DNA of 64,000 nt from Campylorhamphus procurvoides (GCA_013396655.1 WBMV01000141.1:1-64000), one strand, 5' to 3'. Positions 51,242-64,000 are shown, counted from the first letter of the stretch. Notes: generated by a model not told the origin, from the letters alone. Made by a program: numbers and translations.

Positions 51242-51508
51242 TTATTTGAGCCGTTCAGGTTGAAGACTATCGGTCAGACACTTCAGCTGTTCTTCCCCCA
51301 GCTTGATCTTGTCCTCAAGTTCTCGCTGCTCAATGATGAGGGCTGACTTCATTTTCACGAAGTGCTCATAGTCTGCTAAGTTCTCCTCACTCAAGTAGTT
51401 TGCTAAAATGTCTAAGACAACACGCTCTCTACGATCCAGGTTTTCCTTCAGTTCCTTTGCATCTTCATGTTGCTGGGTCAGCAGCTTTTGCTTATCTACC
51501 AATGTCCG
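51242..51508 (-). CDS. SHROOM2: SHROOM2, last coding exon (end of ASD2 domain and stop)
   Basis: Encodes the final 88 residues of Shroom2. The exon starts after the acceptor TTTTCTCCTAAG (AG at 51509-51510) in phase 0 with codons R-T-L-V-D-K, and ends with ERLK and the stop at 51242. The charged helical segment, including [10 protein letters not shown] and [12 protein letters not shown], is the C-terminal half of the Apx/Shroom domain 2. In Shroom proteins ASD2 binds Rho kinase, which activates non-muscle myosin II on apical actin. Heptad-like leucines suit the known coiled coil. It joins in frame to the exon ending at 56636. Confidence 0.95.
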   Translation of the reverse strand, partial: RTLVDKQKLLTQQHEDAKELKENLDRRERVVLDILANYLSEENLADYEHFVKMKSALIIEQRELEDKIKLGEEQLKCLTDSLQPERLK

Positions 51509-54500
51509 CTTAGGAGAAAAGAAAAACAGTTAAAAATTCACCAGGTTCACTAGGTTGGGACAACAGCTTCAGTGCTTAAGTCTCAAGTCTGTTTTATCTG
51601 CAAAGTCAAAGACTTCTCTGAATACTTAGAAAAGTAGGAAGAAGAGGAATGCTCCTTAAAGTTTATTCTAATAAAATGCATTAACAAACTGAAAAAAAAA
51701 GTAGCAAATCAATGAAACATGCACCATTAACTTCTATTGGCCTCAATAGCAATTGCTTCAAAGACTGCTTTGCTATTTAATAGTTCAAAATAGCTGTATA
51801 AAATAGTTGCCTTTGAAAAACAGTTCTTCAAATTAGGACTTCACTCAGCAACATCTTACATCTTCAATACACAGCACTGACAGCTGTGGTTACAGAACCC
51901 AGAAACAGACAATTAATGGAGCAATTTGTTCTTACACAGCTCCTGACACTTGTATTTAGCAATTCTGTTGCATCAACATGCCTACCCTAGGAGATATGAA
52001 GTCGTGTGGCCTTCAGACATAAGGAAGAGAGAAAGCTGACGCAAGAGAACAGAAGGGAGGGAAAAAACAAAACAAAGCAAAAGGGCTGTAAAATTTCTGC
52101 TTTGTGGCTTCATAAGTGGAAAAAGAGAGGCTGAATGAAGATACACACAAAGAAAATACAGGAGAGAACAGCAGCTATATCTCATTCACAGAGATATATA
52201 AGCAAGGAGGGTGAAGTTCCTCTCCCCGTTTACAAAGTCAAGAGTCCCACCTGAATCACTCATCTACGCTCCTTTAGCAGTATATGGAAAGAAACAGGAG
52301 CATCATTAATCTGACCTATTTCAGATGTCTGCCTAGAAGGGATTGCCTTTTTCAAGTGACAGAGTATGGCTGGCCTACTCTGACATCAAGAACTCCTGTA
52401 CAGACTTCTGAACTTAATTAAAAAGTGCCCCTAAGAGGTACCAATCCATCACTTTTAGCCATGCTTCAGAGATGAATTCTCTTTGAGAAGCTGTCTTCAA
52501 ATAAACCTGTCTGTTCAAACAAACGCAACCGTTTTTTTCATTTGCACTTTCTGTTAAATCACACATGCTATTTAATAAGCCTGAAGGATTTAAAGAGAAG
52601 TGTTTTTGTAGACTATAGAACAGTCTTTTAAAATGGAAGTATGAGAGTAAGGGGGATACAGACCATTGAGCTTTAATAAACCTACCTGCCAGAGCTGCAC
52701 ATCTATCCTGTGCTGCCTCTTTTCCTATAGACAGCCCAAAGCTCGAGTGAAACGTTTTCAGATTTGTGCTCTCAATGTACTTAAAATACAGAGCCTAGAT
52801 TAACTCAGGAGTCAAGACAGCTAGGGAAGACAAGTCACAGAAACCACACACTATTAGGAAAAACATAGTTTAATCTTCTTTGAGCTTATGCCAGGGGAAA
52901 AAAAAAATCCTGCTGCAAGCAGAACTATCTGCCGCAAAAAGATGGAAGCACAGCTCTCCTAAATTCACCAGGGCAACTAGCAGACAGGCCCAAGCTTGGG
53001 AGTGTGGCTACACTGCTCCCCAGGACAGCCTTGCTTATGGGTACGCTGAGCAGAAGCAACAGAACTGGACAGAATCTGATGAACACAAGAGGGCATATAT
53101 CAACCAGCTGGTACCTCAACTGCAGAGCTACCTGCATAACCCTGTGATGAAACAGCTCTGTTTTTCAAGCCACTTGTTATCATTGTCAATGGACACAAGA
53201 ACAATCCAATGTTTTGTCCCTCATAACAATTCCTGAGATTCAAGTTGCATGGTTTCTTCTATCAAGCTTGTGGTGTGACTTTAAGATGAACATGAATAAC
53301 CTGATAACTTTAAGAAGAGGAAACACTATTTATGTTATGAACTTTGCATGCCATAACCTCTGCACTTGTGGAGGTTATGGGGAATCCTAAGGAAAAAGTG
53401 GGATGCACAAAGGAAGAAAGCAGATGAGATACCTCTTGAATTTGTTTTTACCTCTGTCAAAGATGATTGACACCAGAAAACCTGTTTTGAGGGATAAAGT
53501 GAAACACACTGTAACAGGCTCAAATCATCATTCTTGAGGAGGTTCTGTGAGCAATGGGTAAACAGCTCACCCAGGTTAATGGCATAAATGATGTCAGATT
53601 GTTTCACCTGTCCATCTTCAACTCACTAAAGCCAAGTAGAGTGCAGAAGAGTTTCTTGCAGTTAGCACTGCTCTGAAGCCCCAGCCAACAAAGGCCATCT
53701 GAAGCTCCTTTGATGGAACAACCTTTCACTCTTTCTGTTGAGAATAATTCTCAAGAACTGTTTGCTGTTTCGAACCACAGCCATACAACGAGGAACTCTC
53801 TCCATGTATCTGACTTCCCAGCATCCAGTTCCTAAACTACTATCCTCGGTACTTGTTCCTAGTCTTGCAGGTCTTGGGAGGGGTCTAGGCACCTAGTCAT
53901 ATCTGTGGACTGCTGGTTCAGTGCTTCAGCATTCTCAACAGTAGGGCAAGTATTGAGAAGAAGCTGGCCTCACTGTGTGGAAGGAAGGGGGCTGATAGCT
54001 CTTTCAGATGAAGCTCCTTTTAGAAGCTAAACTTGAAATACTTGATACTGTGACAAAAAAGAGCTATGACAGTATCTAATGGTCAGAATATTCAGCAGTG
54101 AATTCAGCAGTGATTATTTATCTGCTTTTATTTAGAAAGTCTGATAAGTGCTGCTAGCTCCTAGAAAGTGAAAGGCTATCAGAGCAACGTTTATTAGACA
54201 ACATCAGCTTCAAAAAAAAAAATAAAATCAGTGATATGATCCCCTAGGATGGAAGCAAAATCCCCTCTTTTGTTTATATGGTACATTAGCGGCTCACCAA
54301 ATATTATCATTTGACCTACAAGATACTATAGGACAACTAAAAAAGCCACAAGCACCAGTCTAAATTCCAAGAGAAGCACATGTAACCCTACACGCAGTGG
54401 ATTTATAATCAAAGTATTCCAGGACTAGATCTATCTGAGAAGCATCTGTGACCAACACTTTTAGATGTATTGCACAGAACCATAGAATGGTTTGGGTTGG

Positions 54501-56635
54501 AAGGGATCTTAAAGATCTTCTAGTTCCAACCTCTCTGCCATGGCAGGAACACCTTTCACCAGACCAGGTTGCTCAAAGCGCCACCCAACCTCGTCTCAAA
54601 CTTTTTCAGGGATGGAGAGTCTACAACCTGTTCCAGTGCCTCACCACTGTCAGTAAAGAATTTCTTCTGAGTATCTAATCTAAACCTGCCCTCCTTCAGC
54701 TTAAGGCCATTCCCCTTTGTCCTATCACTACATGACCTTGTAAAAAGTCCCTCTCCAATCCTCTTGTAAGCCTCCACTAGAACTGGAAGGCTTCTCTAAG
54801 ATCTCCTTTGTATTGTCTTCTCCAGGCCAGCGAGTCCCAACTCTCTGTCTTTGTAGGAACGGTGCTCCAGCCCTCTGATTGATTTAGTGGCCTCCTCTGG
54901 GCTCATTCCAATGGGTCTATGTCTTTCTCACGTTGGGGGCCTCAAATCTGAATGCAGCACTCCAGGTGGGGTCTCACAACAGCAGACTAGAGGGGCAGAA
55001 TCCCCTCCCTTGCCCTGCTGGCCACACTGTTGGTGTCGCAGCCCAGGGCACGTTTGGCTCTCTGAGCTGCAAGCACACATTGCCAAGTCACACTGAGCTT
55101 TTTGTCCACAAACATCCCCAAGCCCTTCTCTTCAGGGCTAGTCTTGATTCATGCCCTGATGGATCTCTCCTCATGATCTCTGATGGATTTCTGATGTTCC
55201 TATGGCAAGACTTAGGTGTTGTCAGTGTAGAAGATGAATGGCAATTAAAATATGTTAAGGATTTGGATTTCTGTCAGTATAGATTTGGCAGCAAAGCACA
55301 CAGACAATTTCTGACTGTCCTTACTACACCACCTTCTCACCATCTTCCTTTTCCACACCTAGCCATTAAGCTATTTTTAGCACAGCTCTCAAACTGCGTT
55401 TCCTATATGCACATATCATCTGGTAGCTTTTTCCCCATCAGGCAACTGCAACCACATCTACAAAATAAAAAGTCGCATCAGAGATTAAATTTCTTTAAGT
55501 GCCAGAAGCTTTGATCTGCCCTCTAATAAGCTGTCAAATACCTTCCCTTGCCTCACTCAGAGAGGGGGCTGAACAGCCATTAAACAAGTATGTTAGGGCC
55601 AAATATCAAAAGCACAGCTTCAGGTTAGTCCCAGCCCTTATTGGTTCTTATGGGTGAAATAATGGAGCAGGATGAAGAAACACAACCTGAAGCCACAGCC
55701 TGTGGAAAAAATTCTGTTACAACACTTAGGTGGACTGCTGGCATTTCAGTTCACAGCTAAAAGCCAAAAATCCTACTTCACATTCATTTAAGCATAGAAG
55801 TTAAAATCACTTGACACACAAACACCTTCCACCCTCTGTTTATTTTAGCTTAAGTTTCGCACATATCTACATCTCTCCTTCAGTGTGTATCTGCATGGCT
55901 GGCTATCTCCTTCCCAGCTAAGGCCTGATGGGATTTGAACCTAAACAAATTGCTGCAAGCAGAGGTAGGATCCAACAGGTAAGAGCACCTTGAATGTTCC
56001 TGCTTCTGAGATTTTTACATCTGCTGGGATTCTTCCACATCACTACCAGGCTATTCTGCTCGGGTAAAACACATTTTCTAGTGAAAAATTCTTTTTGCAA
56101 TGTCTCCCCTCTTGCCCCCCTCCTTTATTTTTTTGAAGACTCGTCCTTCCGTTTTTTCTCGATCTTGTTTCATTGGGAAGAAATGAGATGAGAAACATTT
56201 TCTTTGTAACAAACCTTATAGACTTGTATCAAGATCCTTTTTGAATACTAACAAGTCTGTGAGCTTTCTGCATTACAGCACAAACACTCCTATTCCCATC
56301 TTAAATTGTTAGAATATTTTTGTTTGCCTCCTTTTTATGCTCTTATCAGTAGACTGCCTCTTTCTTTAAACTTTTGCCAACAAGTCTGTTTTTCAGTATG
56401 CTGTACCCCAAACCCACTTTTTCTTAGTAAGCCACTTGCAATTTTAGTATTCCAAGAAAACCAAGACAAAGAGGAAAGTTTTAAGAAATCTAAAAAAAGA
56501 AATAAAAATGGCCTTATGAGATGTATCCTCTCACTATCTCTCCTCTTGAGCTCTGCAATTCAGATAAACAAAGCCAAACAAAAACCCCCACAAAAACTTC
56601 ACTAAGTGCAGTGATATTATTGCAGCCTTTCTCAC
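51509..56635 (-). other. SHROOM2: SHROOM2 intron with a CR1 insertion
   Basis: 5127-base intron with donor GTGAGA and acceptor CCTAAG. It holds one antisense-looking but gene-sense CR1 copy (54473-55165) and otherwise unrecognised AT-rich sequence. Open frames inside, such as 118 codons at 52880-53236, show no coding character. Confidence 0.85.
54473..55165 (-). mobile_element. CR1 LINE fragment, about 690 bases, in a SHROOM2 intron
   Basis: It begins with the reverse-complement CR1 tail (CCATAGAATGGTTTGGGTTG) and runs through ACCAGGTTGCTCAAAG, AACCTGTTCCAGTGCCTCAC, CTGAATGCAGCACTCCAGG and TTGGCTCTCTGAGCTGC into sequence equivalent to the 3' part of the reverse-transcriptase frame. The element lies on the minus strand, the same direction as SHROOM2 transcription. 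The plus-strand open frame 54933-55514 that begins inside it is not a gene. The longest CR1 copy in the window. Confidence 0.93.
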
Positions 56636-56908
56636 CCTTTCTTCTGGAGAGGTATTATCATCCAGGTTATTGAGGGCATTTTCAACCCGGGCCAGACGAC
56701 CAGACAGTGACAGCAGGAGGTTGACCACTTTGTCAAGGTCACCAATAAACATCTTGAATTTGTCAAACTCATTTGGTTTGCAGACTTCTTTCACAACGGC
56801 CTCTACCTCCTCCCCCAGTATATTGTTTGCTTGGATGTCTTCCAGAAGTGTCTCCCGTGCTTCTCTCAGCACCTGCAGCTTCCTACTAATGCTGTCAATA
56901 AGTTCTTG
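56636..56908 (-). CDS. SHROOM2: SHROOM2 coding exon (central ASD2 domain)
   Basis: This 273-base exon encodes exactly 91 residues in phase 0 from both sides. The acceptor is TTTTCCACAG (AG at 56909-56910) and the donor AGG|GTGAGA. It starts [17 protein letters not shown] and includes [20 protein letters not shown] and [14 protein letters not shown], the most recognisable stretch of the Shroom ASD2 domain, which forms the helical dimer that binds Rho kinase. Translation past the donor gives no family match, which confirms the boundary. Confidence 0.96.
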
Positions 56909-59900
56909 CTGTGGAAAATAAAGGAGATAACAATGTGTTAGCACTACTGCATTTTTCCCTACTTCTGAAAGTCATGTCAGCTAGCACTTTAATACATTTT
57001 AAATTCCCATGAGGCTTTGATGAGTGCATTACAAATAAATACATATCTAAGTATATCTCTAAGGTTTATACCTCTGGATTCAAAGGTTCAGGACACAGCT
57101 CTACAATGCTCAGCCTGAGACCTGTACTAATGCAAATTACCTTTGTGGCAAAAGATGAAGGAATTCCACCCATCAACAAACATTCCTGCTTCTTCTTTGA
57201 ACAGCTTCAAAGTCTGCTATGGAACAGCAAATCCTTTTCTAACTACTATGTCCATAACACCTTGCTGAAGAGCTGCACTTAAGAAAGATACATAGTACCA
57301 GAAAACCAATCCTGTACTTTACACATGATACAGTTAAAACTAGGCCACTGTCTAGCTTTTTCTTCCTTTCTGCATAATATTAGTGTACCTCCAATAGCAG
57401 TCCTTCCATTCTCAGAAAATCTTAGCGTTAACAGTGCCTTACAACATTTCTGTAGGGAAATCATAATCCCCATGGCACAGAACAGGGAACAAAAGCCACC
57501 GTATCATACAAAGCAGCCCTGTGTAAAACTGTGCAAAGTGGCTCCGCCAAAGAACCAAACAAGTGTCTCTGGCTGTCACTGTTCCATGCCAGGTGAATCT
57601 ACCACCTCATTTGCAGTTTGGGTGGGTTTCTGTACCGCAGTCCTCCACTGCACATGTACTGCCTTAGAAAAAGCATGTCAGGTGCGTCACGAGCAGATCT
57701 CCTCCCTCAGAAACCTGTGGTCCATCTGTGCTGCCCAACTACTTCCCTGCATTTGAGCAAAAGGATCTGTTTCTTAGACATTCATTGGCTTTCACTTGTG
57801 CACAAGCAGTGGAAGTCAGTTCAGTTTGTCTACCCTAACATGAGATGAAGCACAACCTAAAAACGCATCATTCATTTAAATGTAGATGCCTATTTGGTAT
57901 TCAGCTAATTTCAGGTAAGAAAAATACCCAAAGCGTTCTCTAAACATACACCTCAGTGCAATTTCTGAATGAAAATGACATCTTTTAAAATGGTCATTAT
58001 TTCACAGTACTCCTTGCTTTTTTTTTTTTTTCAACTACTCATGACATTCCTTAGGAACTCTGCTTTCTAAATGCAAATGCCACTCTCAGAGGCTACTGAA
58101 CAGTCATCCCAATTTATTTTGGGAACAAAAAAACTCAAACAAAACAGTCTGTCATTTTAACAGAAAGCAACTACACCCTGAAAATTCAGCAGCCTTTTTG
58201 AAAGTAGAAATTCAACCCTGGATTATCCACACTGGTTTTCTCCTTTCTGATTTAATGTACTCAGTCCAGGTTAATCGGGATTTGGGTTATCTGTTAGCCC
58301 GGGTGCCCAAAAGATTAAGGTAGTAAGCAGTTCTACAGATGCCTGCTTTACTGACTGATTAATCTGCAGGATTTGATTTTTTCCCCCCTTCTCTCAATGC
58401 AAATGCAGTCTGATTTGGATTATGTAGGTCACCATGCTATGCTCTCATTTCCCTCAGATGACATGCACTATGCTGCTGTTTCACCATTTGAAGCACAGCA
58501 GGATACTCTTGTGCCCTATGTTATTATCTCAAGTTCTTCCACTTCTGCAGCTGTGCTGCAACTTTCTCTAATAAGAAAAGCTGTATGTGTGCTCAATATT
58601 TACTTATCCGGTCTGATAGTCCAGATCAGCTCTCTCGGTTTCTTTCTTTAAAAAAAAAGAAAGAGGCCATTTTCTCAGTAACATCCTGTTTAGATGTCCC
58701 CAGGCAGCTGAAGATAGCCTCTAAAGGACCAGTTTTGCAGGTGAGAAGGCAATAAATACTCTCTAAGACTGTCATATCAATTAAGAACTGGATTATGATC
58801 ACTGATTGTTTCCTACCCAAACGAAGCAGCCTCTGCATGCAGCAACTGTGTGCTCACTCCCTGCTTTTGCTAACCAGCAGAAAACCTGTATTGTGTTTTG
58901 TACCTATTGAGCCAGAAGAGAAGCAACCTACATCTTGAAACTGGCAGATGAATAATTTATAGCTGTGACTTCTGTATCAGAACACAATAAAACCTAATTT
59001 TCCTCCAGTAGTTCTTGCTGATCTGACTAGCAACACAGAAAGTAGCTCAGCAGCGTGCTGCTCAGGTGGTTCACTGCTTGGCATACTTTACGTATATTAT
59101 ACTCTGCTCTCAGCACACCACCCTATTCCTAATGAATTCAGGCCTAAAACCAGAAAAAATGTGGTGCTCTTCAATTATTTTTATACTCTTCAGGAGCTGC
59201 TGAAACTGTGCTAAAAGCAAAGGGGAAATTTCCTAAGCAGCCACACATGAATTTTCTCTTACATCATCTTCAACACCTGATTAGTATCTCATAATTGTGG
59301 CAAAACTACACTGAACTCAGTATATGAGACACCTGCATTCCAATCCTGCTAGCTGTGAACACAGGGAAAGATTCAAAAATAAAAAAATAACTCTATATAA
59401 AATTCCTATACTTATTTCAAAAATAAAAAAAAAAGAAAGCACCACACATTTCTGGTTTGCAGAGCAGAGAATGAAAAACACTACAATCATTCCACAGTTG
59501 ACTGCAATTAAGAAATCTCATAACAGAATTGCCCAGTTTCTAGGAATCAAATAACAGGTTCTGGGCGTATGCCCCCTATAAAATAACTAAAGTAGTAAAG
59601 TGTGTTATTAAAGTGTCCAGGGCCTTAATAATCCCTTGTTAAACTGTTGCCAAATACATGAAGCTGGGCCAAGCTATAGATTCTGAAAGGTTTTATAAAG
59701 ATGCTTTGACCCACTTACCATAAGTTTTATATGTTTTCTGACAAGATCCATGATGAAAGCCCACTGAACTGAGTGCTCTATCCCACCACATGTGGAAGAG
59801 CAGGGAGAGAACTAAGCAGCAATGTGTGTGTGCCTATGACAACAAGCATACTTAGAGAAGATAGGAGAGTTCTGCTAAAAGCTCTTCATGAAAAATTTCC

Positions 59901-61394
59901 TCTCATACGATTAGTGGTGTATAACTGAAGCTTGGGGGGATGGAGGAATATGAAAAGGGAGGACATGATTTTTCTGTTAAGAAACCAACAGAAATAAATG
60001 GCACTATTGTTTCTGTTTTATTATCTAGTTCATTGGGCAAACAGTAAAGGTTTAATTTTTCCTCTCTCCTACTCCATAAGTAATGAGAATGAACCTAATT
60101 CTAGCAAAAAAGAACGTGACCATCATGTGTGGCACCAGATAAAACCAAATTATACTTAAATTTTAATGAAATCCTTAATTTGTCTAAATAGTACAGCTGT
60201 TGGATTTAGTGGCTGCCTGGCAAGCAAGTAAGGGAAGGTCTCCTGCTGCAGATACACCATGCCATGCCCCTGGCAATGCAGAGCATATTGAACTGTGCGA
60301 TGCAGAAGCGGCAGAGGGAGATTAAAAACAAACCAGAAATGTAACAGAAAACACAACAGCCTCCTCAAATGTAGCAGCAGGCACTGCTGCACTGAACCAG
60401 AGGTGGGTTGTACAGAATCTCTTGTTCTTAGCAATTAAATACATTCCTAATACTTAAAAGACATGTCTTTGGGACTGGTTTATCACCCTGGCAGCTGATT
60501 ATTAAGCAGAGAGCTGACTTCAACAGAAAAGGTCTGCACAGCACTGCATTACTGGCTTAGGTAAACAGCATTAAACTACATCACTTTACTTGATCAAACA
60601 GACCATTTCCTTCAGCTTATCTGTATTGGAATGTATGATTAAAATATTTTGTGCCAAATCACTATTGAGATGATTTTAATGTAGGACAACACTTTGTCAA
60701 CCCACAGAAATGTCAGGTCATCATTTTAATATCTACGGGATTTTGACCTTCGATCAGGAATAAAACACCAAAGAATGGGGAGGCACAAGAGTAGAGAAGA
60801 CTGCCTCTCTTGCAAGAAGTAACTTCCACTGAATCCTCCAAGATGATCAGCTAACTCCTACAATAGTTATTCATTTGGGAAGTAGGAGAAAAAGAGGGCC
60901 AAGTGATTTGCTGCTCATGAAAACAAATTGGGAGGTGAGGGAAGAAAGCTATGTGTGTGTATGTTCCTTCACTGTCAAGAGAAACAATTTCTGGACCTAA
61001 ATTTCAAAAGTATGCAACAATTAAAACCACCACTGGTTGCAGAGGGATACATACTGCTGATTCTTTATACACAGTGTGAGAAATGCAGACAAACCTCAAA
61101 TGGAAAATGGCATTTGAAAATAACTTCCCAAAAACTTCTCCCCTTGAGACTTTCCAAAATGTGTATCAAGTTCCAAGAAGCATCTAACGCCAAGTTCCTA
61201 AATTCACAGCTGGACACTTAACTCACCATCAAAAATTAAAATAAAATCAAACAACAAAAAAGGCTAATTTTTCCAAGTCACCCTGTACATAGAGAAGGCC
61301 TTTTGTTGAGAAGTATTTACCCTAACAAATTCACAGTTAATGAAATGCACAGAACTCAGAGCCTCCCATTACGCTTTTAGAATTTTTTTTTTAC
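56909..61394 (-). other. SHROOM2: SHROOM2 intron
   Basis: 4486-base intron with donor GTAAAA after GAGAAGAAG and acceptor CCACAG. AT-rich, with a T16 run at 58018-58033. No CR1 or coding sequence recognised. Confidence 0.85.
58018..58033. repeat. Poly(T) run
   Basis: Sixteen consecutive T on the plus strand within a SHROOM2 intron. Confidence 0.85.
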
Positions 61395-61575
61395 CTTCTT
61401 CTCTGACAAGTCATGATCCAGCTCATCTTCAGAATCATCCTCACTCTGCTGCTGTTGCTGCTGCTCCTGCATGTCCTTCATTTTAATCAGCAGCTCTGCC
61501 TTTGGTGCAGATGTGCTGTAGTAAGTAGAATTGGTTGTCAGGGAGATGGCAGATGGCGCGCTCTGCTCCTCTTTC
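61395..61575 (-). CDS. SHROOM2: SHROOM2 coding exon with polyglutamine-coding CAG tract
   Basis: This 181-base exon provides the last base of a split lysine codon (AA|G) plus 60 codons. The acceptor is TTTTTCCCAG and the donor AAG|GTAAAA. It encodes [13 protein letters not shown], then six glutamines and an acidic run [17 protein letters not shown] that leads straight into the next exon's QELIDS. The glutamine run comes from CAG/CAA triplets at about 61446-61470, a coding microsatellite. The segment links the first ASD2 part to the helical core. Confidence 0.95.
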
Positions 61576-62479
61576 CTGGGAAAAAGTCAAAACTTTCATT
61601 AACTGCCTTGACACACTAATCAATGAAAAGAAAGGACAATCTTTTAGAGCCATCATTTTACCAAGGAAGCAGAGGGTTTAACAGAAAGCCATTACCTATG
61701 TAAATAGGATAAATAAATGCTGTCTGTAAAGAAAACTTGTATGAACCAGTATGTGACCAGCAAAAGCTAAAACTGAAGTTGTGTGGAGATCTGTCACTGT
61801 TATAAGAAGTGAAATGGATCTAAGATATCTCATCTGGAAACAAAACGTAAAGCTACATTTTACAAAGTAGTGCAAAGACGTCTAGTGTCATAGTGAGTAT
61901 CCTTTTGGACTGCCAAATGTAAGATACTACAATGTAAGTATTTAACTTTTTGATTGTGGAATCACACACGGACTTCTCTAGAAGGTTACAACTTATCTGT
62001 TTTCTAGTATGAAGAAAACAAAACCCACAGAACATCAACATGGATGGAATTTAATTATTTTCTTACTTTGATCTCATTCACTTCCAGGAAACACCTCATG
62101 TCTGCTCCAAGTCGTCTTTGTAAATTTTCATCACATAAAAAAGGCTAGAATATTCTGTATCCAGTTACTAGACTGGATGATCTTGGTAAAATATCTAATC
62201 AGTATGAAATGAGAAAAGTTAGTTATTCCTTATGTTGTCAAAAAATGGTTTTCAACCGGGTCTTGGGAAATTTTTCATATTGCACAACACTGTTCTGTTT
62301 CGGCCATTAATGGTCTTGTTAGTAGTATATGCTTGGCTAATATTCTAACCAAAAAATAATATAAAAGACCCAAACTTCAATAGTAGGAAGACTCTCACCT
62401 TCAGACCCCCATTGGAATAGTGACACACTTTGGATAGAAGCTTACAAGGATACACTGGCTTACAGAAAGTAATACTCAC
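61576..62479 (-). other. SHROOM2: SHROOM2 intron
   Basis: 904-base intron with donor GTGAGT and acceptor CCCAG. Nothing else recognised in it. Confidence 0.85.
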
Positions 62480-63031
62480 TTCTCTTCTGAAATTTTTGGA
62501 GAAGGAACTTTAGGCAGGAGCTTCCTGCGTTGCTGAGCTTCCTCTAGGAGATGTTCATCTTTAGGAAATATACCAACCATCAGATCCATTGTTGTTTTTA
62601 TTTTCACATTAGGATCTAGTATGTCTGCTAGAGATTTATCTCTTCCCACAATCTCTCTGGCAAGTTCTTCTGACTTCCAGTCTTCAAAGGTCTTTTCTTT
62701 GGCCTTTACATAGCTGGCTGCTTGCATGGCAGCATTGCTATCCTTCAAGTTGCTCCCAGGTTCTTCAGCTGGTTGAGGCTCAGCTGGTTTTGTTCTGGCT
62801 TCCAGTTCTGGTTCTACACCTTGCCTGGTGTAAGCACAGAATCGTGAATAGGATTGCTCAGAAGTGCTGAGTGTTTTAATCTGGTCCTTTTCCAAACCAC
62901 TGGGTAAAGCAGGAGGCTCCATAGTACTGACAAGACTCTGCCGACTCTCCTTCTCTGCACTGCTCTCAGAATGAACTATTTTGATGGGAACCATTTTCAC
63001 TGTAGTATTGCTGTCTATAACCCTTTCAATT
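62480..63031 (-). CDS. SHROOM2: SHROOM2 coding exon (start of ASD2 domain)
   Basis: This 552-base exon begins with the last base of a split codon after the acceptor TTATTTTCCAG, runs 183 codons, and ends with AA of a split lysine codon before donor GTGAGT. Its first part is a low-conservation, S/T/E/P-rich linker. The end carries [15 protein letters not shown], then [31 protein letters not shown] and QRRKLLPK, which mark the start of the Shroom ASD2 domain and resemble SHROOM2 more than other Shrooms. Shroom2 is an actin-associated scaffold that recruits Rho kinase to epithelial and endothelial junctions. The N-terminal PDZ and ASD1 regions are coded by exons to the right of this window. Confidence 0.95.
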
Positions 63032-64000
63032 CTGGAAAATAAAATAAAAAAAATCATCTTTAGAAATGGAAGAACCTTACATCTCAATTCATATCTGTAA
63101 ATGAGAGGGGAAGTCTAAGTACAAAAAAAAGATAGGCAAGAGACTGAGGCAATGGAATATGCCTTGCACTAGATCTAACCCTAAATCTACATATTTTCTT
63201 TTCTGCCCACACATATTAAATAGTAGTATTAGTTCATATGTAAGCAGTCCTAACATCAGCCTTGCATAATACTCATGATACAGAACTTCTGTTTGTTTCC
63301 ATGAACGCGAGGGTCCAATCTCAGCAGCCAGGCCCCAGATTTCAGAGGGTGCTGCTGAACCATCTTTTACCCCTTTGTTGCCACATGTCTAGAGGAAAAC
63401 ACGCCTCGAGCTCAGCCTCACTGCCTCACACACATCCAACAGTGGCCTCGGCTTTGGGCCTGACAGGCATCTTAGCTGTCTGGGGAGTTTGTGCCCTCAC
63501 ATCAATTCTCAGCTCTTCCAAGGGAAGAGATGACAGACCAGATGGAAGCATCCCGCAGGCTAGCCCTTTGCTGAGCTACAGGAATAACAAATAATTGCAC
63601 ATGGAAAACATGGAAATCATTCAAAACTTAATTACATGATTAAAAAACATCTGTATTTATAACATTTCACATACAATATAGAAGTTCAACAAACAGATCG
63701 CAGCATAGTGTCTAGTTTTCTACTTAAGGAAGCAAAACCAGTCACTGAAGAGGATAACACAATTCTGGATACTCCTTTTAAGTGAAGGTTATAGAAAAAA
63801 TTCTGTATGGCATAACACTTTAGCCATTCAGTAAGGAAAACTATTTAAAGAGGAGGATAACTCAGATTTTTAAATTGGAAAATGACATGTTAAATAACAT
63901 TACAGAAACATCTGTACTCCATGTAAACCATATAAGAAACTGAAGTCTAGTTTGGTGGTTCTGAGTTTGCAGAAAGTTTAAAATTATTGTCACAATGGGG
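63032..64000 (-). other. SHROOM2: SHROOM2 intron (partial, continues past the window)
   Basis: Sequence upstream of the 552-base exon. A GC-richer patch at 63290-63560 was checked for an extra exon, but the minus-strand frames carry stops and no Shroom similarity. Confidence 0.75.

Noticed and set aside
54933..55514. 193-codon plus-strand open frame
   Set aside because: Its first part lies antisense inside a CR1 copy, and the rest has no family resemblance.
63262..63594. 110-codon open frame and GC-richer patch considered as another SHROOM2 exon
   Set aside because: The frame is on the wrong strand, and minus-strand frames contain stops and no Shroom similarity.
1..64000. tRNA, rRNA, CRISPR, operons or phage-like modules
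   Set aside because: None seen; the sequence is vertebrate nuclear DNA, and the exon structure and CR1 repeats explain the main features.

Overview
This window is vertebrate nuclear DNA, almost certainly from a bird. The evidence is the spliced vertebrate gene structure, an AT-rich intergenic background with two CpG islands, and seven fragments of the CR1 retroposon, the dominant avian LINE. Several CR1 copies keep the typical 3' tail (ATTCTATGATTCTGTGA-like). The order SHROOM2 then CLDN34 on one strand matches the conserved block of human Xp22 (chicken chromosome 1, from general knowledge). The next gene in that block, WWC3, would lie at or beyond the left edge.

From right to left on the minus strand, 63031 to 51242 carries the last four coding exons of SHROOM2. 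They join in perfect phase, encode about 423 residues including the Rho-kinase-binding ASD2 domain, and are followed by a 3'UTR of up to about 2.5 kb. The upstream exons lie beyond base 64000. A single-exon claudin gene follows at 29448-28804 (214 aa, CLDN34-like), preceded by a 3' splice site that implies a separate non-coding 5' exon.

The main discovery is that the intact claudin sits in a decayed tandem cluster. Two further claudin copies on the same strand, at about 23300-23925 and 13692-14300, are recognisable by nucleotide and peptide similarity across most of the gene. Both are broken, one by a 12-base deletion plus in-frame stops, the other by a one-base frameshift. Neither would be found by ORF length alone.

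The rest is intergenic. A CpG island at 17520-18360 with pyrimidine-rich tetranucleotide repeats has no recognisable gene. A second GC-rich island lies at the left edge. There is a probable solo LTR at 3871-4316, CR1 fragments in both orientations, a G-quadruplex motif, short microsatellites and a perfect small hairpin. No tRNA, rRNA, CRISPR or bacterial-type feature was seen. Long ORFs in the GC-rich blocks and CR1 copies look spurious. Most of the 64 kb has no feature that can be supported from sequence alone.
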